This document shows, piece after piece, positions 1 to 7,543 of a stretch of 46,278 bases of DNA; the first letter of the stretch is position 1; the number at the start of each line of letters is the position of its first letter. The notes under the pieces are model-generated. The model made no database searches. It was not told the DNA's origin and saw only the letters and a list, made by a program, of their open reading frames with translations. The stretch lies in NCBI GenBank assembly GCA_010692425.1, contig JAAHHJ010000012.1, positions 41,521 to 87,798 of the forward strand. Direction: 5' to 3'. The stretch is from Symploca sp. SIO3C6 (GTDB taxonomy: Bacteria; Cyanobacteriota; Cyanobacteriia; Cyanobacteriales; Coleofasciculaceae). The position numbers and the translations under genes were made by a program.

Positions 1-126
1 ATTACTTATTACTTATTACTTATTACTTATTACTTATTACTTATTACTTATTACTTATTACTTATTACTTATTACTTATTACTTATTACTTATTACTTAT
101 TACTTATTACTTATTACTTATTACTT
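1..126. repeat. ATTACTT heptamer tandem array (STRR)
   Basis: Eighteen perfect copies of the 7-bp unit ATTACTT run from the window edge to base 126, so the array may extend further left. Short tandem heptamers of this kind are a known feature of filamentous cyanobacterial genomes. The last unit overlaps the stop codon and final Lys codon of the cytochrome b6-like gene on the minus strand. The same unit recurs at 22352-22400 (complement), 32649-32703 (variant) and 39280-39321. Confidence 0.97.
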
Positions 127-1200
127 AAACTCAGACTTCCTCAAAAACTTTGCTAAACTGAGCCGCTTATCTTCAGATTTCCAGTTTTGCTCTTGACAGA
201 TGAGGGCGGTAAGATGAGTTATGGAGAGAAAGATTGCAGCGATCGCCAAGACATAGCTATGTAGAGTATACATATGCTGCAAAGTAATGCTGTTGATACC
301 GCCTCCACCTGATAGAATATCTCGCAGTAAAGAACCCACCAGTGGAATTGAGGCAACCATACTTAATTCAAGCTTAAAGCGCCAGAAACTGGTTTGTTCC
401 CAATTGAGTACAATCGCTGTCCAACTGAGGCTAATGGCAATGAGAGTTAACAAAATGCCGCTAATCCAAGCAGTTAGCCACGGTAGCACAAACTCACGCC
501 CAAAAAACATAACCACGATTTGAATTAGGGCTAAAACAATTAGACCATTACCAGCAACATGATGCAGACTGAGGATAAGTGTGCCGTTGGCAACTTCATT
601 GACAATTATTCTCAGTGACTCATGCGCTCCAAGAGCCGTTGGCTGATAATAAAATGCTATCAGGATACCAGTTAGAGCTGCAATCCCACAAAGGCTAAGC
701 TCTGCCACTGCTAGAAGTGTAGCCATCTGTTGGAGAATGTAGTGACAGCGATTATTTAAAATAGAGTTGGTTACAATTACCTCTTTTTGAGATAGGATTC
801 TTTCCTTTAAATAACCCATTGCCAAGAAAAAATTTTTCAGCCTTTTAAGTAACTGATGACAGAGAATAACACCCGCTACATAAACCACAAAATAAAACAG
901 ACGCCAGCGGAAAATTAGAATAGCCTGCCAAACGGGATAACGTTTTAGTAAAACTGAGCGAGAAGAAATAATATCTCTGAGCCAATCTTGGTATTCCTGC
1001 CATTCTTCAGGAAAATGGCTAGCTAATCTGCCTATTTTGCCAGCTAATTCTACATCTTTCTCTTTCCTTAACCACAAAATATTTATTGCAGTTATTACAA
1101 TCGCAGACACAAGCATGGCTAGTGCAATGATAATAGACCATACCTGTAGATATTCCGGGAAAAATTCTGGCATAATCAAATTGTGAATTTCAGCACTCAT
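121..1200 (-). CDS. Cytochrome b6-like membrane protein with N-terminal extension
   Basis: 359 aa. Residues ~170-335 resemble the N-terminal four-helix part of cytochrome b/b6: a TGILIAFYYQPT stretch, the SLHH helix, WEQTSFW, a PLVGSLL motif and YTLHSYVL. In cytochrome b6 four His residues bind two b hemes (spacings 14 and 15). Here H213, H314 and H329 line up, but the partner 14 residues after H213 is Gln227, so one heme may be lost or differently ligated. The first ~165 residues hold a membrane segment (~20-43), a hydrophilic stretch and another hydrophobic segment (~95-114) not found in b6. ATG follows the PadR stop by one base, so the two genes are probably translationally coupled. The stop codon lies in the heptamer array, so the C-terminus may have been cut by repeat growth. 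No CxxCH motif. The likely role is an electron-transfer membrane subunit; its partner is unknown. Confidence 0.7.
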   Translation of the reverse strand: MSAEIHNLIMPEFFPEYLQVWSIIIALAMLVSAIVITAINILWLRKEKDVELAGKIGRLASHFPEEWQEYQDWLRDIISSRSVLLKRYPVWQAILIFRWRLFYFVVYVAGVILCHQLLKRLKNFFLAMGYLKERILSQKEVIVTNSILNNRCHYILQQMATLLAVAELSLCGIAALTGILIAFYYQPTALGAHESLRIIVNEVANGTLILSLHHVAGNGLIVLALIQIVVMFFGREFVLPWLTAWISGILLTLIAISLSWTAIVLNWEQTSFWRFKLELSMVASIPLVGSLLRDILSGGGGINSITLQHMYTLHSYVLAIAAIFLSITHLTALICQEQNWKSEDKRLSLAKFLRKSEFK

Positions 1201-1201
1201 C

Positions 1202-1546
1202 TCACACCCCCTTTGGCTCCGGAGTCCAATGAGCTACACATTCTAGCAACTGCTGCTTAACTTCCAGAGCTTTTACACCAATGCCTGTAATTCGATAGTA
1301 TTTCCGTCTCGCTCCAGTATGCTCCTCAGGAGGTTCCTCCCCCCATTCTGACTTCACAAAGCCCTTTTTCTCAAGCTTCTTCAAATTGGGATAGAGCGAG
1401 TTGAACCCTATCTGCTTGCCACCACTTTTCTCAATGGCTTCCATAATCTCCAATCCATAGCGTTTGCGAAAACGAAGCGCTGACAGGATTACTTCCTGAT
1501 TAGGAGTAAGACTTAAATCTTGATCACTCATCTCAATCAATGCCAC
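1202..1546 (-). CDS. PadR-family transcriptional regulator
   Basis: 114 aa. The winged-helix pattern of PadR is clear: a RYGLEIMEAIEKSGG helix, then SLYPNLKKLEKKGFVKSEWG and the GARRKYYRIT wing. The protein is short, as in PadR-s1 types, and has no long C-terminal dimerisation domain. The longest frame starts with GTG at 1546 preceded by AGGA; an in-frame ATG at 1531 is an alternative. It is the first gene of a two-gene unit with the cytochrome b6-like gene (TGA, one base, ATG). It probably controls that unit; no operator could be picked out upstream. Confidence 0.85.
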   Translation of the reverse strand: MALIEMSDQDLSLTPNQEVILSALRFRKRYGLEIMEAIEKSGGKQIGFNSLYPNLKKLEKKGFVKSEWGEEPPEEHTGARRKYYRITGIGVKALEVKQQLLECVAHWTPEPKGV

Positions 1547-1639
1547 TATTCCTGAGAGATATGTTTATTCAAAAATAACACTATATTCAATAAATGGATA
1601 CAAACTTCGGATGTGAAGATGGGAAAATATACCAGCATC

Positions 1640-1715
1640 GGGGGGGATTAAGGGAGGGTGAGTGAAAAAAAGGTGTGGGAGGTGTGGGGAGTGTGCGAGG
1701 ATTTTTGTGTAAGTC
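1640..1715. repeat. G-rich low-complexity dispersed repeat
   Basis: G-rich sequence with GGTGTGGGAGG and GGTGTGGGGAG-type units between the PadR gene and the glycosyltransferase. It resembles, in the opposite orientation, the C-rich tail TCCTCCCACACTTCCC of the repeats at 20160-20270 and 25376-25520. It probably belongs to the same dispersed family. Confidence 0.55.
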
Positions 1716-1732
1716 CTGCAACTAGATAACTA

Positions 1733-4393
1733 GTGATAAACAAACTAAAGCGTCATCAGTTCAGGGTACTATTGACACTGGGAGCAATTTGGCTACTAAG
1801 TGCGATCTGCGATCGCATCTGGTTTGCCCTAGATCACTCAGTCCCTGCTTGGGATCAAGCCGATTACTTAACTGGCTCTTTAAATTACTGGCAAGCCTTG
1901 CAGCAACCGCAATGGTTGTCTGGAGAATGGTGGAGGAATTTTTGGCAACTTTCCTCAAAAATACCCCCAGGCGTCTATATTGCCACAGCAATTATTCAAA
2001 ATATTTTCGGCACTGGTTTAAACCAAGCAACCCTAGTGCTACTTTTAAGCAGTGGGATTCTAATTGTTTCTGTCTACGTTTTAGGTATCACCCTATTTAA
2101 TAGCCGAGTTGGTTTATGGGCTGCTGGGTTAATCATACTTTTGCCTGGATTATATCGATATCGACTCGAATTTCTCCTCGACTATCCACTCACAGCAGCT
2201 GTCAGCTTAAGTTTTTGCTGTTTGACTTTGTGGCGTTATCTGAAAGGTTGGTGTTGGGCATTAGTCTTTGGCATTTCCCTAGGTTTAGCGCTGATGGTAA
2301 AACAAACAGCACTATTGTTTCTATTAATACCTGTGCTGTGGGTAATTGGGGGAACAATTCGACGGCGTAATTGGGTAAAATTTGCCCAGTTAATGACTGG
2401 TTTATTAGTGTCGGTATTAGTATTTGGCCCCTGGTATCGTATTAACTGGTTATTGATTTTAACCTCTGGAAAACGTGCCACAATTGATTCAGCGATCGCA
2501 GAAGGAGAGCCAGCCCTTAATACCCTAGAAGCTTGGATTTATTATTGGAAAATTCTACCCTATCTAATTTCCTGGCCTCTACTACTAGTGCCGATAGTTG
2601 GATTGCTCCTTTATTGGAAAAAGCAGAGGAGGCAGGGGGAGAGGGAGATGGGGAGATGGGGAGATGAATCTTCTGCACTCTGCTCTATGCCTCCTATTTT
2701 TCCTATCGTATTTTTGGTGGGAGGATATTTGCTTTGTTCTTTAAATATCAATAAGGATGCTCGCTATATCTTGCCGTTGTTGCCAGTATTATCATTATTT
2801 TTAGCCTATGGCTTGAATTGCTGGTGTAGCCGCTGGGCAAAAAGAGTGCGTTGGGGAACTATTGGTTTGGCAATTATGTTGATGTTGCTGAATTTATTTC
2901 CCTTGGGTGGTGCTGGTTTAACCAAAATTCTTAGTCCTCGCGTTCAACATTTACCATACCTGAGAGAGCAATGGCTTCATCAACAAGTGATTGAGGAAAT
3001 TATTAAAACTTCTCCTTACTTACGTACTACTTTAGGTGTATTGCCCTCAACACCCCAAATTAATCAACATAATTTGAATTACTATGGTGCTTTGGAAAAC
3101 TTCCAAGTCTACGGGCGTCAGGTAGGTACTCAAGAGAAGCAAATACCACAGGATGTAGGTTCACTTTCCTGGTTTTTGACTAAAGATGGTGATCAAGGTT
3201 CAGTACCAGCAGCACAAACTGCGATCGTAAATATAATCGAACAAAGTCCTGATTTTAAGTTACACCAGAGTTGGAATTTACCTGATGCTAGTACTCTCCA
3301 ACTTTACCATCGCCTTAAACCTCCTGTAGAAGTAATACCAATTCCAGAAGACTCAAAACAGAAAGCAGCAAATGAGAGGAAATATTCAAATGAGAATTCA
3401 ATCACAACAAAATACAAGCCACTTAAAGAAGCAGAAAGTTTAAACCCTTGCTCCCTTTGGCTACCAGAAAACAGACAACAACTGAGCATAAAAAAAACTT
3501 CTGCCCTGTGCCCTGAGCATCCTGCCTTTCGAGTTAAGTTAGAAACAGTTACACTACCAGCAACAGCACCTCCAGGAGTGCCAGTGCCAGTGAGTTACGA
3601 GTGGATTGGTTCCTGGGAACAACTACAATCAGGTATAGTGCTATTGAACTGGCAATCTATCAACGGAACACTTCAACAGGGATGGTTCCATGACCACGGC
3701 ATCGGTATGGGAGAATTGCACCCTGGTAAGCAATCCCCCATTCCTAATTCCCAATTCCGAGTTATTGAAACAACTGCGATGCTACCATCAGCAGATTTAC
3801 CAGCAGGTAACTATAGACTGGAGGCAATCTATCTCAATCGGCAGACGGGGAAAACCTATCCTATCCCAGTGCCTAATATCACTCTCAATCTTGATCCAGC
3901 TGCAAAAACTATACCAGCACCAGAATTAGATTTAATTACCCAACTACGAACTTTATCAACAAATTTACCCCAAGGGACAAAGGCACTAGAATCAGTTTTT
4001 GAGGAAACAGGGCGTATCAACCAGTATGACCCAATTCAAGACTATTTAGTACAGGCGGATTTAGCTTTACAATACCGATTGCGGCTGCAACCAGACAACC
4101 TGGACTTTGCCTATACTCGTGCTTTTGCTAAAGTTTTACAGGAAGATGTAGAAGGTGCGATCGCAGCTTGGAAAAGAGTAGTACTGCTAGACTCACAAAA
4201 TCCCTACGCTTATGCTTATCTTGCCTTCGTCTACCTCTATAACTGGCAAGCAGGAAAAGCCCAAGAAGTGCTCAATACAGCTATTGCCCTCAATCCTAAT
4301 ATTCCAGAAATTCAAGCCCTCTCTGGTATTGCTGCTCTTTGGCAAGGTAACTTGGTGAAAGCTTGGCAAGTATTTTGGCAATTAGAACTTTAG
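1733..4393 (+). CDS. GT39/ArnT-type membrane glycosyltransferase with C-terminal TPR
   Basis: 886 aa. The N-terminus has one membrane helix followed by PAWDQADYL, matching the acidic first-loop motif of GT-C enzymes of the PMT/ArnT class, which use polyprenyl-phosphate sugars. About ten hydrophobic segments follow to residue ~390 (including LEFLLDYPL and NINKDARYILPLLP), then a long soluble region and, from ~residue 770, TPR-like repeats (YAYLAFVYLYNWQAGKAQ). The start is GTG; an in-frame stop lies two codons upstream. Three low-complexity stretches inside the frame (bases ~2625-2700, ~3440-3525 and ~3730-3770) look like dispersed genomic repeats carried in frame. The sugar and acceptor cannot be told. 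No cotranscribed neighbour: the PadR gene is divergent and the methyltransferase is 137 bp downstream. Confidence 0.75.
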   Translation: MINKLKRHQFRVLLTLGAIWLLSAICDRIWFALDHSVPAWDQADYLTGSLNYWQALQQPQWLSGEWWRNFWQLSSKIPPGVYIATAIIQNIFGTGLNQATLVLLLSSGILIVSVYVLGITLFNSRVGLWAAGLIILLPGLYRYRLEFLLDYPLTAAVSLSFCCLTLWRYLKGWCWALVFGISLGLALMVKQTALLFLLIPVLWVIGGTIRRRNWVKFAQLMTGLLVSVLVFGPWYRINWLLILTSGKRATIDSAIAEGEPALNTLEAWIYYWKILPYLISWPLLLVPIVGLLLYWKKQRRQGEREMGRWGDESSALCSMPPIFPIVFLVGGYLLCSLNINKDARYILPLLPVLSLFLAYGLNCWCSRWAKRVRWGTIGLAIMLMLLNLFPLGGAGLTKILSPRVQHLPYLREQWLHQQVIEEIIKTSPYLRTTLGVLPSTPQINQHNLNYYGALENFQVYGRQVGTQEKQIPQDVGSLSWFLTKDGDQGSVPAAQTAIVNIIEQSPDFKLHQSWNLPDASTLQLYHRLKPPVEVIPIPEDSKQKAANERKYSNENSITTKYKPLKEAESLNPCSLWLPENRQQLSIKKTSALCPEHPAFRVKLETVTLPATAPPGVPVPVSYEWIGSWEQLQSGIVLLNWQSINGTLQQGWFHDHGIGMGELHPGKQSPIPNSQFRVIETTAMLPSADLPAGNYRLEAIYLNRQTGKTYPIPVPNITLNLDPAAKTIPAPELDLITQLRTLSTNLPQGTKALESVFEETGRINQYDPIQDYLVQADLALQYRLRLQPDNLDFAYTRAFAKVLQEDVEGAIAAWKRVVLLDSQNPYAYAYLAFVYLYNWQAGKAQEVLNTAIALNPNIPEIQALSGIAALWQGNLVKAWQVFWQLEL

Positions 4394-4530
4394 TACAAAA
4401 TTAAAATTTTCGTTGGGAATAGCAAGAAAGTGCTGGATGACTTGTTCGACAGTACCAGCTAATTGGTGAGATAATATCAGTTTGATACTGTAGATAGAGG
4501 AAAGTAAAACTCGTTGTAAATTACCAGCAC

Positions 4531-5538
4531 ATGAGCTACGTTGAAAAAATCAACCATGTACTCAAATCTTCTACATCTGGCAGTCTGTTAGTGGTTGATT
4601 TATTTGCCGGATGTGGTGGTTTATCACTTGGTTTTGAGGCACAGGGTTTTGAGACGCACGGCTGGGAAATGGACGCTGATTCCTGTGCAACTTATAGAAG
4701 AAACTTAAAAGGTAAATGTACTCAATTCGTCCTCACCCCAGAGACTGATTTACCAGCTGCATCTGTATTAATTGGCGGGCCACCCTGTCAACCTTTTAGT
4801 GTGGGAGGTAAACAAAAAGGCTTAAAAGATTCACGAGATGGCTTTCCTATTTTTCTTAGTGCTGTCAAAAGGCTTCGCCCTAAGATTTGGCTATTTGAAA
4901 ATGTGCGTGGCCTTCTTTATCGAAATAAGTGGTATTTGGATGAAATTACTCAAGTGCTTCAGTCTTTGGGTTATATAATTGAAATTAAGTTACTAAACGC
5001 TGTTGATTTTGGTGTTCCTCAAAACCGTCAGCGCTTAATAGTAATTGGTCATCAAGGAAACTTTAAATTCACTCAGTTACTAGAAAAAAAAATAAGTGCG
5101 GGTGAGGCTTTAGGAGAATTAGTTTTTGAGACTCCTCCTGAGTCTAAATTTCTTACAGCTAGCATGGATAAGTATATAGCTAAGTATGAAAAAGCCTCAT
5201 GTTGCAAACGTCCCCGTGACCTTAATTTAGATAAGCCTGCTCGAACTTTAACCTGTAGAAATTTGGCAGGGGCAACTGGTGATATGCACAGGATTAAGTT
5301 GCCAGATGGGCGACGAAGACGTTTACTGTTGAGAGAAGCTGCTCGTTTACAAAGTTTTCCCGACTGGTTTGAATTTGTAGGTACAGAAACCAGTTGTTTT
5401 AATCAAATTGGTAATGCAGTTTCGCCTTTATTCGCATTTCATCTTGCTGGTATGGTTCGTAATTATTTGGAATCAAACCAGCGATTATCTTCAAGTGAGA
5501 TAGGGAAACCTAGAATTCCTGTACAGCTATCTTTATAA
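4531..5538 (+). CDS. DNA (cytosine-5) methyltransferase
   Basis: 335 aa, near the lower end for the family. All key motifs are visible: I (VDLFAGCGGLSLGF, ~22-35), IV with the nucleophile (GGPPCQPFS, Cys86), VI (LFENVRG, Glu123), VIII (DFGVPQNRQRLIVIG, ~159-173), IX (KPARTLTCRN) and X (NQIGNAVSPLFA, ~305). The segment between VIII and IX that reads the target is short, and the target site cannot be predicted. No restriction endonuclease is adjacent, so it may be solitary. Several solitary methyltransferases are known in cyanobacteria, including ones acting at the HIP1 core CGATCG, but nothing here shows that target. It converges on the ParA-like/AlbA_2 pair with a 19-bp gap. Confidence 0.93.
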   Translation: MSYVEKINHVLKSSTSGSLLVVDLFAGCGGLSLGFEAQGFETHGWEMDADSCATYRRNLKGKCTQFVLTPETDLPAASVLIGGPPCQPFSVGGKQKGLKDSRDGFPIFLSAVKRLRPKIWLFENVRGLLYRNKWYLDEITQVLQSLGYIIEIKLLNAVDFGVPQNRQRLIVIGHQGNFKFTQLLEKKISAGEALGELVFETPPESKFLTASMDKYIAKYEKASCCKRPRDLNLDKPARTLTCRNLAGATGDMHRIKLPDGRRRRLLLREAARLQSFPDWFEFVGTETSCFNQIGNAVSPLFAFHLAGMVRNYLESNQRLSSSEIGKPRIPVQLSL

Positions 5539-5557
5539 TAGTAATAGGCTCGAACCT

Positions 5558-6583
5558 CTAATCTTTCAACGGTATATTCACTTCGGTTCGTTCTGCAATT
5601 TTGTAAGCCAACTGCTTAAAATCATCATAGACCTTTTTCACAGCAGAGGTATGCGCCCCAATCGCTCCATCAGCAGGCTTTAAGTAAAACATAGGCTTGT
5701 GGGCTTCCTGCGACATAGGCATTAGGCTTTGATAGTTCTTGAGTAAAGCCAGACAATTATGATCTTCTGTCACAGAGATGTTATTTTCAAACGCTTTATC
5801 CAAAACATCTTCTTGATAAACCTTTGGAATGCGAGCAATCCAACGGTTGAATGCCTTTACTTGACGATCTAATCTCGCTGAGTGTTGCAAGACAATATAA
5901 CCGACTGGCTGCATACTTCCTTTAGGCAACTCCAAGTCATCCGCAGGATTCTGTTGGAGTCGATCTTGCCAGTTTTTCCTCCAACGTCGTAAGGTAGGAC
6001 CAAGGTTACGCAAGCCTTGCAGAGAGAATAAATCCGGTGACATTGGCACCACTACATAATCTGAGGCAATTAGTGCAGCACGGTTAATTGCTCCTAAGTT
6101 AGGTCCTAAGTCTATTAATATGAGATCAGCTTGATGGGATATAGCTGTCTTGTGCATCATTCTCCAAAAAGCTGATATCACCCGAAAGGCACGCTCATCA
6201 CCATCCATGCACTTGGGCCAGACTTCTGAGAGTTGATCTTCAAAACCCGAAAGGGATAAATCTCCGACTACAAGTGCTAAATTTGTTTCCCACAGTGACT
6301 GTTGGTGTTCTACGTATTCTAAATGTGGATCAGCAATATCACCAATTGCTCTAATCAAAGGCTGTACACAACCGAAAACTGTGTAGGGATGATTGCCATC
6401 AGGCCATAACTTTTCTAAGCGCTCCTCTTCAAGAAAGACAGCTGTTAAATTAGCTTGGGGATCTAAATCAACTGCAACCACGCGAAAACCTAGATCGCTG
6501 TACATCCATGCCAAGTGGTAGACTAAAGATGTTTTACCAACTCCTCCCTTGTTATTAAAGAAAGCTATAGAATTAGTATTCAT
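5558..6583 (-). CDS. ParA/MinD-like P-loop ATPase
   Basis: 341 aa. Deviant Walker A with the signature Lys (NNKGGVGKTSL, residues 10-20), the switch I/A' region VAVDLDPQANLT and the B region ADLILIDLGPNLG are intact, as in ParA/Soj-type dimerising ATPases (AAA_31). The C-terminal ~120 residues are longer than in plasmid ParA and carry a KMYxx-like region without a recognised domain. ATG overlaps the end of the AlbA_2 gene by four bases (ATGA), so the two are cotranscribed and probably work together. There is no ParB gene or obvious parS site, so ordinary plasmid partition is unlikely. A sensor or motor subunit in a defence-like module is one possibility, by inference only. Confidence 0.85.
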   Translation of the reverse strand: MNTNSIAFFNNKGGVGKTSLVYHLAWMYSDLGFRVVAVDLDPQANLTAVFLEEERLEKLWPDGNHPYTVFGCVQPLIRAIGDIADPHLEYVEHQQSLWETNLALVVGDLSLSGFEDQLSEVWPKCMDGDERAFRVISAFWRMMHKTAISHQADLILIDLGPNLGAINRAALIASDYVVVPMSPDLFSLQGLRNLGPTLRRWRKNWQDRLQQNPADDLELPKGSMQPVGYIVLQHSARLDRQVKAFNRWIARIPKVYQEDVLDKAFENNISVTEDHNCLALLKNYQSLMPMSQEAHKPMFYLKPADGAIGAHTSAVKKVYDDFKQLAYKIAERTEVNIPLKD

Positions 6584-7515
6584 AAGTTTCTCCTAACTGT
6601 GACTAGCACATGAGAATCCTCTACTACTAACTCTGGGGAGGGGTTACCGTTTTTCTGAAGTTGCTGTCGTGCTAGTTGAATTCCTATTCCAAATCGCTGC
6701 ACATAACCTAAGTTTTTCATAGCTTCAGCTAGGTGAGGATTTCGATAGTCTGTTACTCCTGGCTGACCAAAATTTTGCTTATTGACCTGACCAAATGGCC
6801 CTCCAGGATTTTGAATTTCAATACGCAGAAACTGAATATAGGCACCAGGAATAAATTGTCTGGGTTCATTACCAAACACCAATATTCCCAGTACAGTCGG
6901 TTTGGGTGGTAGCTCAACTGTAGCGAAGCGCATAGAGGTGAGTTGTTGCTCAATAGGGCGTTGATTTTCCTCAATAATTTCGATAGCTAAGGATGAGGGT
7001 AGATAAGTTCGACGGAACATATCTAAATCGAAATCATCGACTGTAGCTGATACTAATGCTTGTAGATCAAAAGGTAAATCCTTCGCGCGTCGTTTCTCTG
7101 AAAGACGACGTTCTTCTTCTCTTGTAGCAGTTGCTTTGCGGGGACCAACACGTACCCAGACACGCCCATTGAATCGCACAGGGGGAGCATCCGATGGTTC
7201 CACAATTAAAACTACTAGTTCACACCCATCAATAGTTTTATTCTGGACAACTATTGAGGGAAAAGGCAAGATATTACCATCTGATCGCATATCTGATAGG
7301 GTGAGCAGGAGCTGATCTGTAATTGACAAGTTAGCACAACTGCCGTCATCATCGACGCCGATAAAGAGAATTCCTGGTTGTTGGTGGTTTGATAAATCGT
7401 TGGCAAAAGCGCATATAGCCTGACGAATTACTTTACGGTCAGATATTGACGCTTTACGTTCTACTCGATCTGATTCAAGATCCCTCAGAAGAGTTGCCAA
7501 TTCCTCATCATCCAT
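6580..7515 (-). CDS. AlbA_2/Schlafen-like protein with shortened GHKL-type C-terminus
   Basis: 311 aa. Residues ~10-140 match the AlbA_2 (Schlafen-type) domain: ESDRVERKAS near the start and GILFIGVDDDG at ~49-58. The C-terminal part (NPGGPFGQ ~236-243, QPGVTDYRNPHLAEAM and RFGIGIQLAR) matches the end of the ATP-binding domain usually fused to AlbA_2. From memory of the family, ~80-90 residues including the Asn-bearing N-box helix should lie between the IQFLRI and EIQNPGG motifs; here these are fused at residues ~230-233, as if removed by an in-frame deletion. The frame is otherwise open. Upstream partner of the ParA-like gene with a 4-bp overlap. Proteins of this type act as regulators or RNA/DNA-binding effectors; the exact role is unknown. 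Confidence 0.75.
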   Translation of the reverse strand: MDDEELATLLRDLESDRVERKASISDRKVIRQAICAFANDLSNHQQPGILFIGVDDDGSCANLSITDQLLLTLSDMRSDGNILPFPSIVVQNKTIDGCELVVLIVEPSDAPPVRFNGRVWVRVGPRKATATREEERRLSEKRRAKDLPFDLQALVSATVDDFDLDMFRRTYLPSSLAIEIIEENQRPIEQQLTSMRFATVELPPKPTVLGILVFGNEPRQFIPGAYIQFLRIEIQNPGGPFGQVNKQNFGQPGVTDYRNPHLAEAMKNLGYVQRFGIGIQLARQQLQKNGNPSPELVVEDSHVLVTVRRNL

Positions 7516-7543
7516 TTAGCCTTCCTTCCAAATAGCCATCAGC

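Noticed and set aside
4531-5538. Assignment of the methyltransferase to the HIP1 core CGATCG
   Set aside because: HIP1 sites are common here, but the target-recognition segment is short and cannot be matched to a specificity by reading.
5558-6583. Plasmid partition locus
   Set aside because: There is no ParB gene, parS-like repeat or replication gene nearby; the partner is an AlbA_2 protein.
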